A DNA stretch of 64,000 nt from CAYRQP01 sp964426545 (GTDB lineage Bacteria > Fermentibacterota > Fermentibacteria > Fermentibacterales > JCC-6): NCBI GenBank assembly GCA_964426545.1, contig CAYRQP010000011.1, positions 7,357 through 71,356 of the forward strand, read 5' to 3'. Shown here piece by piece: positions 36,116 to 45,263 of the stretch. A program made the translations under genes and the position numbers. The notes beneath the pieces were generated by a model. That model had not been told where the DNA came from. It made no database searches and saw only the letters and a program-made list of their open reading frames with translations. The stretch's first letter is position 1. Each line of letters opens with the position of its first letter.

Positions 36116-37894
36116 TTGTTGAAAACAAGGACATTTGCATCTTTTACAGCAATTCTCATTCTAATTTACAGGTTTGTTGTTACAACACATGACTCTGCAC
36201 TTGTAGGTGCATTCGACACCATGCTTGTTGGTATTACTCTCCTCTTCCTTCTCTCTCTTTTCCTTCTAAACAGAAACATTGCCATACGTTTGAGACTGCT
36301 GGAGGATAAGTGGCTGAGTCTCTTTTCCCTTCTCTTTATTGCATCTGTGCTAGTTATTCTCACCCTGAACCTGACCCATAATTGCTCCTTTGCTGATGCC
36401 AGAGAGTTCTCGCAGTCAGCAATGCTTATGTTTGTTTTCCTGTTCTCAATGAGAAACATCCTATCTGTCTGCGGAACATGGGCTTTAGACCACCTCCCTG
36501 CCTGGTCGATACTTCCTGTAACATTTTCCGTTGTCATAATAATCGGTGCAGTCATGCTCTATCTTCCTGCAAGTACGTCGAACACCGAAATTTCGAATAT
36601 TTCTTTTATCGATGCCCTGTTCACTTCGACTTCAGCCACCTGCGTAACCGGATTAATCGTGACAGATACAGCCGCCAGCTTCTCCATAATCGGGCAAATC
36701 ATCATTTTGATGCTTATACAGATAGGCGGACTCGGTTTGATGTCATTTGTTGCATTCTTTGCTCTTTTCCTCGGTAAGCAGCCCGGAATTAAAGAAAGAG
36801 CCTCACTCAATATCGTTATGAACAACCAGTTTGTAAGCAATCTAAAAAAACTCTTTGCATCGATAATCGGCTGGACACTGACCATTGAAGCTGCAGGTGC
36901 ATTCATCCTATATATCATCTGGCGGGGAGAAGCGGTACACTGGTCTGCGGGGCAGGCGGTCTGGCAATCCATCTTTCACAGTATTTCAGCATTCTGCAAT
37001 GCCGGTTTCTCGCTGAATCCCATGCTTGGAGAGAATTCGACTCTATTTATTGAGAACCCCACGAATCTTGAAGGATGCGCATATCTTCCCGGAATTCCCA
37101 TAACGATTGGAATACTCATCGTTCTCGGTGGTATCGGATTCCTAACTCTGACCGTTCTTGGAATCAATATGGTCTCCAGACTGAAGACTGGCAGGAAAAC
37201 AAGATTCTCTCTTCAGGTAAAACTGATATTGCTCATCACTCTGATATTGATCGTTGTTTCTTTCGGTCTGTTTCTGGGTTTAGAATGGAATGATTCACTG
37301 AAGGATATGACGATCCCTCAAAAGTTGGGAAATGCCTTCCTGCAGGCTGTGACTCCGCGAACTGCCGGTTTCAACACAGTCCCTACCGCTGATCTGCTGC
37401 CTGCAATTCAATGGTTGTTCATCATATTGATGTTCGTCGGTGCATCTCCGGGAAGCACTGGCGGTGGAGTCAAGACTTCAACAATTGGTTTGCTGTTTAT
37501 CGGATTTTTTTCGATTATCAGGGGGAAATCCTCGATTGAACTCTGGAAGAGGCAAATTCCTGATATTGACTTCAGGCGGGCCGCTTCCGTTCTTCTTTTC
37601 TGTACATTAGTATTCGGCATATCAGCCGGGCTGCTTCTTTTGACAGAGCAGGAAAAACTAACCGGGGTTTCAAACCCATCGACCTCCATGGATTACATTT
37701 TTGAGTCGATGAGCGCCTTTGGAACAGTCGGGCTTTCACGGGGGGTAACTCCCGGACTGACCATCCCGGGCAAGATTGTTGTTATATTTACAATGTTCCT
37801 CGGTAGAATCGGACCGGCAACACTTGCTGCCTTTTCAGCCGTGTTCATACTTTCGAGATACAAATACCCCGAAACCCGCATAACCATAGGATAA
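36116..37894 (+). CDS. ktrB: Potassium uptake channel subunit KtrB/TrkH
   Basis: A 592-residue membrane protein of the Trk/Ktr/HKT superfamily. Four pore loops with the selectivity-filter glycines are visible: SATCVTGLIV, SAFCNAGFSL, TPRTAGFNTV and SAFGTVGLSR, each between M1-P-M2 helices. About four extra N-terminal helices (residues 1-130) precede the core, as in longer TrkH forms. It takes up K+ driven by the membrane potential or Na+ and is gated by the RCK protein encoded next. The start is TTG at 36116 (or 36119), with GGGAGGT about 8 bases before it. ktrA follows after 10 bases. Confidence 0.93.
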   Translation: MLKTRTFASFTAILILIYRFVVTTHDSALVGAFDTMLVGITLLFLLSLFLLNRNIAIRLRLLEDKWLSLFSLLFIASVLVILTLNLTHNCSFADAREFSQSAMLMFVFLFSMRNILSVCGTWALDHLPAWSILPVTFSVVIIIGAVMLYLPASTSNTEISNISFIDALFTSTSATCVTGLIVTDTAASFSIIGQIIILMLIQIGGLGLMSFVAFFALFLGKQPGIKERASLNIVMNNQFVSNLKKLFASIIGWTLTIEAAGAFILYIIWRGEAVHWSAGQAVWQSIFHSISAFCNAGFSLNPMLGENSTLFIENPTNLEGCAYLPGIPITIGILIVLGGIGFLTLTVLGINMVSRLKTGRKTRFSLQVKLILLITLILIVVSFGLFLGLEWNDSLKDMTIPQKLGNAFLQAVTPRTAGFNTVPTADLLPAIQWLFIILMFVGASPGSTGGGVKTSTIGLLFIGFFSIIRGKSSIELWKRQIPDIDFRRAASVLLFCTLVFGISAGLLLLTEQEKLTGVSNPSTSMDYIFESMSAFGTVGLSRGVTPGLTIPGKIVVIFTMFLGRIGPATLAAFSAVFILSRYKYPETRITIG

Positions 37895-37904
37895 GGATTG
37901 TCCA

Positions 37905-38648
37905 ATGAATGATGAGATAATGTCGCATGAGGAGAGAGAACCAAAACCGAAAACGATAATCGATAATAAGAAAAGCAGTTTCGCTATTATCGGTCTTGGA
38001 ATGTTCGGCTCTACGATGGCAAAGATACTGGCTGCAGAAGGGGTTGAAGTTCTTGCGATAGACAGAAGTGAAAGACTTATCCAGGAAATCAGCGACTATG
38101 TTTCATCGGCAATCGCATTCGATGCAACAGATGAAACCCTTATGAGGGCTCACGGAATAGCCAACATTGATGTCGCAATAGTGTCTATCGGTGAAGATTT
38201 CGGATCTACTGTAATCATCACCCAAATCCTCAAGGACATTCAAAAAGAAGAGGACTCACGTTTAAGCAGAGTCTACAGCCGTGCAGCCAGTGAACGCGAA
38301 GAGAAAATACTCGTGGCAATTGGAGCAGACCACATATACCGACCGGAAAAAACACAAGCCGAGAGCGAAGCCCGAATACTCACTCTTAATAATGTACATT
38401 CTTTCGTAACCCTGGTGGGTGACATCTGTGTAGTGGAAACAGGGGTAAAGAAAGGAATGGTGGGACAGGAACTTCGGGAGATGGATTTTCGAAAAACATA
38501 CACTTTGAACATTGCTTACATTGGCAGAATGAAAGACGGCAAAATAAAATACCGTCTTCCCCGTCCTGACGATACTTTCAAGGAAGATGACCAGATATTC
38601 GTCATTGGCGATGAAGGCAAAATCGAAGAATATATCAACGCTGAATAA
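37905..38648 (+). CDS. ktrA: RCK-domain potassium uptake regulator KtrA/TrkA
   Basis: A 247-residue cytoplasmic protein with a Rossmann RCK_N domain (FAIIGLGMFGSTMAKIL, GxGxxG at about 28-33, then VLAIDRSE with the acidic residue for ribose) and a TrkA_C domain at about 165-245 (DDQIFVIGDEGKIEEY). It forms the ring that gates KtrB in response to nucleotide. The N-terminal 20 residues are a charged extension. It is 10 bases downstream of ktrB in the same operon and convergent with lepB. Confidence 0.94.
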   Translation: MNDEIMSHEEREPKPKTIIDNKKSSFAIIGLGMFGSTMAKILAAEGVEVLAIDRSERLIQEISDYVSSAIAFDATDETLMRAHGIANIDVAIVSIGEDFGSTVIITQILKDIQKEEDSRLSRVYSRAASEREEKILVAIGADHIYRPEKTQAESEARILTLNNVHSFVTLVGDICVVETGVKKGMVGQELREMDFRKTYTLNIAYIGRMKDGKIKYRLPRPDDTFKEDDQIFVIGDEGKIEEYINAE

Positions 38649-38668
38649 TAACTCGAATTGAGATTTTC

Positions 38669-39409
38669 CTATCTTATAACTCTGGCGATTCTATCGATCT
38701 TGGGCAGACCGTCCCCCGGAACCCAGGACCAATATGTTACAAGAGCTTTACCTTTGACATAACTAAGCGGCAGTGCTCCCCATACACGGCTGTCTCCTGA
38801 GTGATCCCTGTTATCTCCCATCATGAATACCGAACCTTCCGGGACAACATAAGCCTCGGGGTTCCCCGTTTCAGGTATGCAGTTCTCACGCATCTCGAAA
38901 TACTCGAAATCCCGAAGAGCACTGTTCAGCATGTCAATATTCCCCGGCCAGTTGTCTTCCAGCGGACTCGGAGAATATGCATCCTGATATGCAACTGCAT
39001 AATCAGGAGAAGGAACTCCATTTACATACAGTGTATCATCCCTCACATAAACAGTATCGCCGGCGGAAGCGACTACTCTCTTTATGAAATCATCGCCCTC
39101 CCTGCTTTCAGCGGGGGTTTTGAATACCACGATGTCCCCAACATCGATACTGCCGGTAGCGGGCATAAGCAGGCCATAGTCACCCACCCGCATGTTGTGA
39201 ATCACAGGCTGCATCTTATCCGTATAGGGTATCTGCTGCCCGTTTTCCGCCTTAAGCACAAGAAGATGGTCACCTACCAGAAGAGTCTCCTCCATGCTGG
39301 GTGTAGGAATTCTGAACGCTTCGATTACGAATGGACGCAGAAAGCCGAAAAATATGATTAGTGCCAAAGATAATTGAAGCAGCCAATCCCTAATCTTATT
39401 TATTTTCAT
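38669..39409 (-). CDS. lepB: Signal peptidase I
   Basis: A 246-residue membrane-bound serine protease that removes signal peptides from exported proteins. One N-terminal membrane segment (about 10-29) is followed by box B with the nucleophile S38 (RIPTPSMEETLLVGD). The general-base Lys is in DDFIKRVVASAGD at about 104-116, and box E is GSVFMMGDNRDHSGDSRVWG. An insertion between boxes D and E (about 140-190) makes it longer than the Gram-positive type. It is monocistronic, convergent with ktrA and divergent from mscS. Confidence 0.95.
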   Translation of the reverse strand: MKINKIRDWLLQLSLALIIFFGFLRPFVIEAFRIPTPSMEETLLVGDHLLVLKAENGQQIPYTDKMQPVIHNMRVGDYGLLMPATGSIDVGDIVVFKTPAESREGDDFIKRVVASAGDTVYVRDDTLYVNGVPSPDYAVAYQDAYSPSPLEDNWPGNIDMLNSALRDFEYFEMRENCIPETGNPEAYVVPEGSVFMMGDNRDHSGDSRVWGALPLSYVKGKALVTYWSWVPGDGLPKIDRIARVIR

Positions 39410-39529
39410 ATAATAACCCTGTTCTGTTCTCTAAAGATGAATAATACATTTACTGGCCAAATATAACACAATGTCAACTCCAATAATGACGGGTATCAAC
39501 GCTAATCATAATGCTCCGGAGGTATAAGC

Positions 39530-40585
39530 ATGAATGAAATATTCTCTTCAATAGACGGCCTTGAAGTGATTGGGCTTCCCGTGGGAAAACTGATAACATC
39601 TCTTTCGATAATCGTCTCTGCATTCATACTGCAGATGATAGTCGGGCACATACTCAAGAAGATTGGAAAGAAAGATAAGCGCTTCGTCTCAGATTTTGCC
39701 GTAAACATCCGTAAACCGCTTTGTTTCCTTATAGTGCTTATTGGCATCTACATCACTGTTGTCATCCACCTTACTTCAGAATCCGCTCTGAACTGGGTAG
39801 GAAAAGCCGGGCTATTCCTGTTTACACTGAATGTCATATGGATACTTCTGCGAACAATCGATGCTGTCGGTGCATTCACGGAACACATTGCAGACGGCAC
39901 CAGTTCGAAGATGGATGACCAGATAATCCCCATTCTACGAAAGGCGGCAAAGTTCGTAATTATAGCGATAGGAATTCTTTTCTTCATGCAGGCAAACGGC
40001 TATCCCATTAGCGGACTTCTTGCAGGTATGGGCATCGGCGGTATTGCCGTAGCAATGGCGGCACAGGATTCGATTTCCGGGATATTCGCATCCATTGTAA
40101 TCTTTCTCGACAAGCCCTTCATGATCGATGACTTCGTTCAGGTCGGCGGAATAACCGGAACTGTCGAGGAAATCGGACTGCGCTCTACAAGGATAAGAAC
40201 GGTTGATAAGACTCTGGTAACAATACCGAATAAGCAGATAATGGACTCGAACATAGACAATTTCTCGAAACGTCCGAGAAGACGTACAACATGCACAATC
40301 GGTGTAACTTACGACACCACTCCCGAACAGATGAAGCAACTGCTTGCAAGACTTCGGGAAATGCTTGTTGCTGACGGAAACATCGACACTGATACATTGA
40401 TAGTAAACTTCACAGGGTTCGGTGATTCGGCACTGAACATAGACATGAAGTTTTTCATGCTCACAGCCGATTACGGTGAATGGCTGAACATGCAGGAGAG
40501 TATCAACCTGAAGATAATGGACATCGTTCATGAACTCGGGCTGGATTTCGCATTCCCCTCAACCACCGTCTATCTCCAGAAATGA
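39530..40585 (+). CDS. mscS: Small-conductance mechanosensitive channel (MscS family)
   Basis: A 351-residue protein with four N-terminal membrane segments (about 20-45, 62-85, 95-118, 142-162), then the pore-lining helix with a Gly/Ala-rich GLLAGMGIGGIAVAMAAQDS (about 160-180). The MscS beta domain follows (FMIDDFVQVGGITGTVEEIG, VTIPNKQIMDSNIDNFSKRP), then the C-terminal alpha/beta domain. It opens on membrane tension after osmotic downshock. GGAGG lies 8 bases before the ATG. The stop overlaps the radC start by 4 bases. Confidence 0.94.
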   Translation: MNEIFSSIDGLEVIGLPVGKLITSLSIIVSAFILQMIVGHILKKIGKKDKRFVSDFAVNIRKPLCFLIVLIGIYITVVIHLTSESALNWVGKAGLFLFTLNVIWILLRTIDAVGAFTEHIADGTSSKMDDQIIPILRKAAKFVIIAIGILFFMQANGYPISGLLAGMGIGGIAVAMAAQDSISGIFASIVIFLDKPFMIDDFVQVGGITGTVEEIGLRSTRIRTVDKTLVTIPNKQIMDSNIDNFSKRPRRRTTCTIGVTYDTTPEQMKQLLARLREMLVADGNIDTDTLIVNFTGFGDSALNIDMKFFMLTADYGEWLNMQESINLKIMDIVHELGLDFAFPSTTVYLQK

Positions 40586-41241
40586 AGGACAGCAGAGCCG
40601 GACACAGAGAGCGGCTGAGAGAAAGATATCTGCGGTCCAGTATAAGAGGATTTTCAGAAAGGGAAATACTGGAACTGCTTTTAACCTATGCCATTCCGCG
40701 AAAAGACACACGGGAGATCGCTCTGGCATTGCAGGAGAAATTCAAGACGCTTCATCATGTCTTCAGCCAGCCGCCAGCAATGCTGCAGACCGTGGATGGA
40801 ATCGGACCGGCTGCTTCTGTTCTTATCAACATGATTCCGTATCTCATGAGTATGTCCACCAAAATACCGGCTGACATGGAAGTAATGAGCAGTCCTGACA
40901 AGGTTCACGAATATCTGAAGAACAGCATGGGCACTCTCAGAAAAGAGAGGTTTATTGCTCTGCTTCTCGATTCTCAGAACAGACTGCTCGGAGAGGCTGC
41001 CCTTGAATTCGGTACAGTCGACAGAGCTTCAGTTCATCCAAGGAACCTGGTCGAGAAGATAATTTCGACAGGTGCAACCGGCGTGATTCTCGTTCACAAT
41101 CATCCAAGCGGAACTCCCCGCCCCAGTCGTGAAGATATTGCACTCACCGACAAACTGACCGAACTCGGAAAAAGCCTCGGGTTCCGCATCCTAGACCACC
41201 TCATCGTTGCCGACAATCAGGTATACAGCATCCGTAATTAA
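40582..41241 (+). CDS. radC: RadC family JAB-domain protein
   Basis: A 219-residue RadC protein: helix-hairpin-helix-type segment at about 60-80 (QTVDGIGPAASVLIN) and a JAMM/MPN metalloprotein domain with HNHPSGTPRPSREDIALTDK at about 172-191, carrying the two His and the Asp ligand. Despite its name, RadC has no firmly established role in DNA repair; the JAMM motif suggests a metal-dependent hydrolase. The start overlaps the mscS stop. The TAA stop (41239-41241) lies inside the first copy of a palindromic repeat. Confidence 0.93.
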   Translation: MKDSRAGHRERLRERYLRSSIRGFSEREILELLLTYAIPRKDTREIALALQEKFKTLHHVFSQPPAMLQTVDGIGPAASVLINMIPYLMSMSTKIPADMEVMSSPDKVHEYLKNSMGTLRKERFIALLLDSQNRLLGEAALEFGTVDRASVHPRNLVEKIISTGATGVILVHNHPSGTPRPSREDIALTDKLTELGKSLGFRILDHLIVADNQVYSIRN

Positions 41242-41300
41242 AGGGACAGTATACTTAATTACTGTTTTGCAGAGAATTAAAGGGACAGTATACTTAATTA
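41236..41300. repeat. Two tandem copies of a 26-base AGTATACTTAATT-type motif
   Basis: The 26-base sequence starting AATTAAAGGGACAGTATACT is found identically at 41236-41261 and 41275-41300, 39 bases apart. Each contains the near-palindrome AGTATACTTAATT and a GGGACAG core. The first copy includes the radC stop codon. Motifs of this look are commonly scattered in bacterial genomes with REP-associated transposases. Confidence 0.85.
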
Positions 41301-41313
41301 TTGCCTGTGAGTT

Positions 41314-41557
41314 AGTACCCGTACGTCACATCGTCATGCTCAGGGACATGCAGCTCTGTGCGTGTCCCGGAAATCGCACCGCCACTTTATCCAGTGACAT
41401 GATTCCTTCGTGTCCCGAGAATAGTACAGCCATTTGTTAAGATAGTGAAGTTTAATTGGGCCTTTTACTTTTTAGCTATAGTACCGACGTCACTTCTCCC
41501 ACTTTTGATTGCGGCAATGGAGTCAGGACAAAAGAGGAATAGGCGACGTACGGTACT
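41314..41557. repeat. Second composite MITE-like element with AGTACC...GGTACT ends
   Basis: The left end AGTACCCGTACGTCAC (41314-41329) is the imperfect inverse of the right end GACGTACGGTACT (41545-41557), 244 bases in all. An internal AGTACCGACGTC at 41480-41491 pairs with the right end. Inside are hairpins GGGACATGCA-loop-TGCGTGTCCC (41343-41368) and GACATGA-loop-TCGTGTC (41397-41414). The parts match those of the element at 14046-14278. It ends 2 bases past the leuD stop. Together with the tandem motif this fills the 318-base gap between radC and leuD; there is no gene in it. Confidence 0.7.
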
Positions 41558-41559
41558 GA

Positions 41560-42072
41560 TTAATCCGCGTACTCGAACAGCCCGCCGGCAAGGTAGATGT
41601 CGCGAGCGACTTTGCTCATTGGATTTCCGATAATGCTGACATCTTCGGACGAAAGAACTCCATCCTCGACATTTAGTCTAACAACTTCGTAGTTTTCGAA
41701 AGCATCGGCTTTGATATCAGGTATCTCGATTATCGGAAAACCGCTGTTGATTGCATTTCGCTTGTAAATAGCACCGAATGAGCGTGCTATGACCGCCTGT
41801 ACGCCAAGTGCTTTGAAACAGTCAACTGCATGCTGACGCGAACTTCCAGAGCCGAAGTTCTCACCGACCAGCACGATGTCTCCGGGCTTTGCATGTTCCG
41901 CAAAGTCCATGTATCCTTCAAGGTTGCCGAATGTAAATTTACCCATTTCGGCTATATCTGTGACCGCCAGATGTGCATTGTGATAGATCATGTCTGTATC
42001 TATATCTTCGAACAGGTCATTGTTCTGTTTCAGAACCCAGAGCCTTCCAGTCAATATCATATCCTTCGACAT
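41560..42072 (-). CDS. leuD: 3-isopropylmalate dehydratase small subunit (LeuD/HacB type)
   Basis: Starting at the ATG at 42072, one base after the large-subunit stop, the product is 170 residues, the usual size of the archaeal-type small subunit; the open frame extends further upstream but inside the partner gene. It shows the swivel-domain motifs NDLFEDIDTDMIY near the start, VGENFGSGSSRQHAVDCFKA at about 69-88 and RSFGAIYKRNAINSGFP. With the large subunit it isomerises 2-isopropylmalate to 3-isopropylmalate, or acts on a homologous substrate such as homocitrate or dimethylmalate. No leuA or leuB is present nearby, so the substrate is open. Confidence 0.9.
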   Translation of the reverse strand: MSKDMILTGRLWVLKQNNDLFEDIDTDMIYHNAHLAVTDIAEMGKFTFGNLEGYMDFAEHAKPGDIVLVGENFGSGSSRQHAVDCFKALGVQAVIARSFGAIYKRNAINSGFPIIEIPDIKADAFENYEVVRLNVEDGVLSSEDVSIIGNPMSKVARDIYLAGGLFEYAD

Positions 42073-42073
42073 C

Positions 42074-43333
42074 TTACACTCCTTCCAGTTCATGCACAGA
42101 TGCAATCCTGCCAAAAACTGCAGACGCAGCAGCAGTTCCAATACCGGTAAGATAAGTGTTCCCTTTTCCCTGCTTGCCTTTGAAATTCCGGTTTGAAGTA
42201 CTGACCTGTACTTCTCCGGTCCCCGTCATGCCTATCTGTCCCGAAGCACAGCCTCCGCATCCTGCATTGCTGACAATACCGCCCGCATCGAAGATATCCT
42301 TCAGAAGCCCATCTTCGAGAAGCCGCGCCCAGGTGGCACGTGTGGCAGGGACAACCTTCAGCATCAGCCCGGGAGCGACTTTTTTTCCCTTCAGAAGTTC
42401 TGCGGCATAGGCAATATCTTCATAAGTTCCATTGGTGCAGCTTCCGATGAAAACACCATCTACTTCTACATCTGATAATTCACTGACAGGATACACATTT
42501 GTAGGTGCTGGCGGAGCTGCACAGAGCGGCTCCAACCCTTCTATATCGAGTTCATACTCTGAAGCGTATTCTGCACCGGAATCTGCATATACTGCATCAT
42601 CCTGCTTCATTCCGAAGTAATCCAGAACATTGCTGTTGGGCGGTATCAGAGCGATGATCGCACCCATTTCAGTCGCCAGGCTCGAAAATGTGATACAGTC
42701 CGGAAGTGATGCTTTTTCCGCCCACTCCCCGTATATCTCGATTGATTTGCCGAGAAGTTCGTGTTGGCTGAATCTTCGGAGAACGGCAAGTGCGACATCC
42801 TTGGCTTCTGTTTTATTTGCAGGTGTGCCGATCAGTGTCAGTTTTATACTCTCAGGAACTTCAAACCAGGTTTCCCCGGTTTTAAAGGCATATGCAATAT
42901 CCGTGTCACCCATGCCCTGCCCGAATGCGCCAACGGCGCCCATAATATTCAAATGACTGTCTGTTCCGACTGTTGTCGTTCCGGGTTTACCGAATTTCTC
43001 CTCGATTACCACGTGTGAACCGATTCCTGCATCGACATCATATACATTCAGTCCGTGTTTTTTTGCGAAAAGCCTGATGCGGTGTTGATTCTCCGCATAG
43101 GGGATTGTATTGGCAGGCACATTGCAATCGAATGTAAAAAAGGTCTTCGAAGTATCATCGATTGGAGCATCTCCCCCGTATTTCTCGAGATTGCCGACAA
43201 CACTCGCACCTGCAAAATCCCTTGCCGTCCTATTGTCGATCTGCATCCATACAACATCACCTGCGCTACAATTCTCTTTACTATGCAGAAAAATTATCTT
43301 CTCTATCAGAGTTCTGCCCACTTCTGTCTCCAA
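42074..43333 (-). CDS. leuC: 3-isopropylmalate dehydratase large subunit (LeuC/HacA type)
   Basis: A 419-residue aconitase-family [4Fe-4S] enzyme of the short, archaeal-like LeuC form. The cluster cysteines are in FIGSCTNGTYED (about 299-310) and NAGCGGCASGQIG (about 357-369). The substrate-side motif GTDSHLNIMGAVGAFGQGMG is at about 138-157. Its stop lies 1 base before leuD, so both subunits are made together. The ATG used here overlaps the upstream phosphoesterase gene by 28 bases; the GTG at 43321 would shorten that overlap. Leucine synthesis is the likely pathway, with homoaconitase or dimethylmalate dehydratase as alternatives. Confidence 0.92.
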   Translation of the reverse strand: METEVGRTLIEKIIFLHSKENCSAGDVVWMQIDNRTARDFAGASVVGNLEKYGGDAPIDDTSKTFFTFDCNVPANTIPYAENQHRIRLFAKKHGLNVYDVDAGIGSHVVIEEKFGKPGTTTVGTDSHLNIMGAVGAFGQGMGDTDIAYAFKTGETWFEVPESIKLTLIGTPANKTEAKDVALAVLRRFSQHELLGKSIEIYGEWAEKASLPDCITFSSLATEMGAIIALIPPNSNVLDYFGMKQDDAVYADSGAEYASEYELDIEGLEPLCAAPPAPTNVYPVSELSDVEVDGVFIGSCTNGTYEDIAYAAELLKGKKVAPGLMLKVVPATRATWARLLEDGLLKDIFDAGGIVSNAGCGGCASGQIGMTGTGEVQVSTSNRNFKGKQGKGNTYLTGIGTAAASAVFGRIASVHELEGV

Positions 43334-44082
43334 TCATGGTCATTTGTATGCCAGGTACCTCTCGGGTCTCTTCCCAGCAGTATGCAATTGAGGAATATTT
43401 CAGGAAGTTCCGCTTCCCTGTACTTCGTAATGTACTCTTCCGTATCGAATGGTATCCGCTGCCAGCTGATGGATATTCTGCCTGTCTCTCCAACCTCCAC
43501 CATACTCAGGGTAGCCTGTCCGGGCAGCGTTCCGCCGCCGACGCTCCCCGGATTCACTATCATTCCGGATGGGGATACTGCAAGAAACAGTCCGTGACTG
43601 TGCCCGACTGCAAGTACACTGCATGGGTTGCTCCAAAGCAGATTATCGTAAATTTCGTTTGCCACTCCTTCAGACACTGCCTCTGTTATTCTCCCGGGTG
43701 ATGCGTGTGTGCAGTGAATGATCTTGCTTTCCATTTCAATGATGATTTCAGGAGGGAGTTTACTCAAAAAGTGTTTTTCCTCTCGGGACAACTGTTCATC
43801 TGTCCACTGAAGTGATTCAGCTCCAAATGCCTCCCAATGAAAATTCTCGAATTCATCCCCTGTGTCAGGCCTACCCCTTCCAATGGTACGGTCGCAGTTC
43901 CCCTGCACTGTATCAATTTCATGTTCCCTGATAAAGGAGATAACTTCTGACGGGAAGGGTCCGAACTGGACAAGGTCGCCCAGACAGACGATTTCATCGA
44001 CATTCTCTTCTTCGAGATACTCGCAGCAGGCTCTCAGCCCGGGGAGATTTCCGTGAATATCGGATATTAAGCCAAGTTTCAT
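43306..44082 (-). CDS. Calcineurin-like phosphoesterase (YfcE/MJ0936 type)
   Basis: A 258-residue metallophosphoesterase without signal peptide. Metal-binding motifs are in order: GLISDIHGNLPGL at 4-16, VCLGDLVQFGP at about 33-43, VQGNCDRTIG at about 58-67, IHCTHASPGR near 125 and AVGHSHGLF near 162. The fold is that of small phosphodiesterases acting on nucleotides or phosphodiester bonds; no specific substrate can be named. It overlaps NamZ upstream by 4 bases (ATGA) and leuC downstream by 28 bases. Confidence 0.9.
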   Translation of the reverse strand: MKLGLISDIHGNLPGLRACCEYLEEENVDEIVCLGDLVQFGPFPSEVISFIREHEIDTVQGNCDRTIGRGRPDTGDEFENFHWEAFGAESLQWTDEQLSREEKHFLSKLPPEIIIEMESKIIHCTHASPGRITEAVSEGVANEIYDNLLWSNPCSVLAVGHSHGLFLAVSPSGMIVNPGSVGGGTLPGQATLSMVEVGETGRISISWQRIPFDTEEYITKYREAELPEIFLNCILLGRDPRGTWHTNDHDWRQKWAEL

Positions 44083-45242
44083 GAAGTGAACTTCCTTTTA
44101 TAGAGGAGTACGTTTTCAACCAATTCCGAGTATTCTTCTGGTCTGCCTTCGGCATATCTCAGAAGAAGTTCCGCATCTCCCGATTCTATTGCTTTCCGCA
44201 CAAAGTCAGTACCCGCAAGAATGTCTATCGGCATCTTTTCGTATTCATACTCATAAGGTGGCGGGTTCCATCCGGTTTCAGTATAGCTGAAGCAGTGAAT
44301 GAGTATTCCGAGCGCTGCCTTCAGGGGACGAAATTCTCTGCGATTAGTGACATGAATCTGCGCTCCGCTGCACTGCACTCCGAAATGCTTGTTGAAGGTG
44401 GGGGTGAAGTTGTGCGGTCTTAATACAGCCCCCCTCATGAATTCGGTTCCGTTGAGCTCACCGGCAAGGCGCTCACCGTTCAGCCATGGTGCGCCGAATA
44501 TTTCAAATGGTCTTGTAGTTCCTCTTCCTTCTGAGAGGTTTGTTGCCTCGAGCAAACACATGCCCGGGTAAAAACATGCAGTTTCCCTTGTCGGCATATT
44601 GGGTGACGGCATCACCCAGGGAAGTTCATCCGGAAAACCGTCGATATCCCATCCGTCCATAGGGACAACTGCAGGTTCCGGAAGCCCGTCTTCAATGGCG
44701 AAATGTCTTGCAAGTTCTCCGATAGTCAGTCCGTGTCGGACGGGGATTGGATACATCCCCACAAAGGATGAATACTCCGTATCGAGCAGCTGCCCTTCGA
44801 TTATCTCCCCGCCAAGGGGGTTTGGTCTGTCAAGAATAACGACCGGTATTCCGGCTTCAGTGCAGGCACGCATCATAAGTGCCATCGTGTAGATGTATGT
44901 ATAGTATCTTGCGCCGACATCCTGAAGGTCGATTACCATGCAGTCCAGTCCTTCCAACATTTCCGGTGTCGGTTTTCTTGTTTCGCCGTAAAGGCTGTAA
45001 ACCGGAATGTTCAGTCGGGGATGATTATATGTATTCCATTCTATCATGTTATCCTGGGTCTCACCGAAGAACCCGTGCTGGGGTCCGAAAATCGCCCGGA
45101 GGTTTACACTGGAAACGGACGAAATGCGCTCGACAGCATTTGCGTACCTGGCATCTACAGCTGCATAATGAGTCAGAAGTCCGGCATTGTTACCCGGAAG
45201 GTTAATTTTGTCTATCTTATCGAGACCGACTCGACAGGTCAT
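44079..45242 (-). CDS. namZ: NamZ-like exo-beta-N-acetylmuramidase (DUF1343)
   Basis: A 387-residue protein of the DUF1343 family, whose characterised member NamZ releases terminal N-acetylmuramic acid from glycan chains for cell-wall recycling. Family landmarks seen are IFGPQHGFFGETQDNM at about 52-67, VIDLQDVGARYYTYIYTM at about 98-115, ILDRPNPLGG at about 133-142 and the C-terminal IDILAGTD segment. No export signal is evident at the chosen start, whereas some relatives are exported, so the compartment is uncertain. It is flanked by a phosphoesterase and an MBL hydrolase, with alr further upstream. Confidence 0.88.
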   Translation of the reverse strand: MTCRVGLDKIDKINLPGNNAGLLTHYAAVDARYANAVERISSVSSVNLRAIFGPQHGFFGETQDNMIEWNTYNHPRLNIPVYSLYGETRKPTPEMLEGLDCMVIDLQDVGARYYTYIYTMALMMRACTEAGIPVVILDRPNPLGGEIIEGQLLDTEYSSFVGMYPIPVRHGLTIGELARHFAIEDGLPEPAVVPMDGWDIDGFPDELPWVMPSPNMPTRETACFYPGMCLLEATNLSEGRGTTRPFEIFGAPWLNGERLAGELNGTEFMRGAVLRPHNFTPTFNKHFGVQCSGAQIHVTNRREFRPLKAALGILIHCFSYTETGWNPPPYEYEYEKMPIDILAGTDFVRKAIESGDAELLLRYAEGRPEEYSELVENVLLYKRKFTS

Positions 45243-45263
45243 CAGATCCTCTCTTAAACAGGG

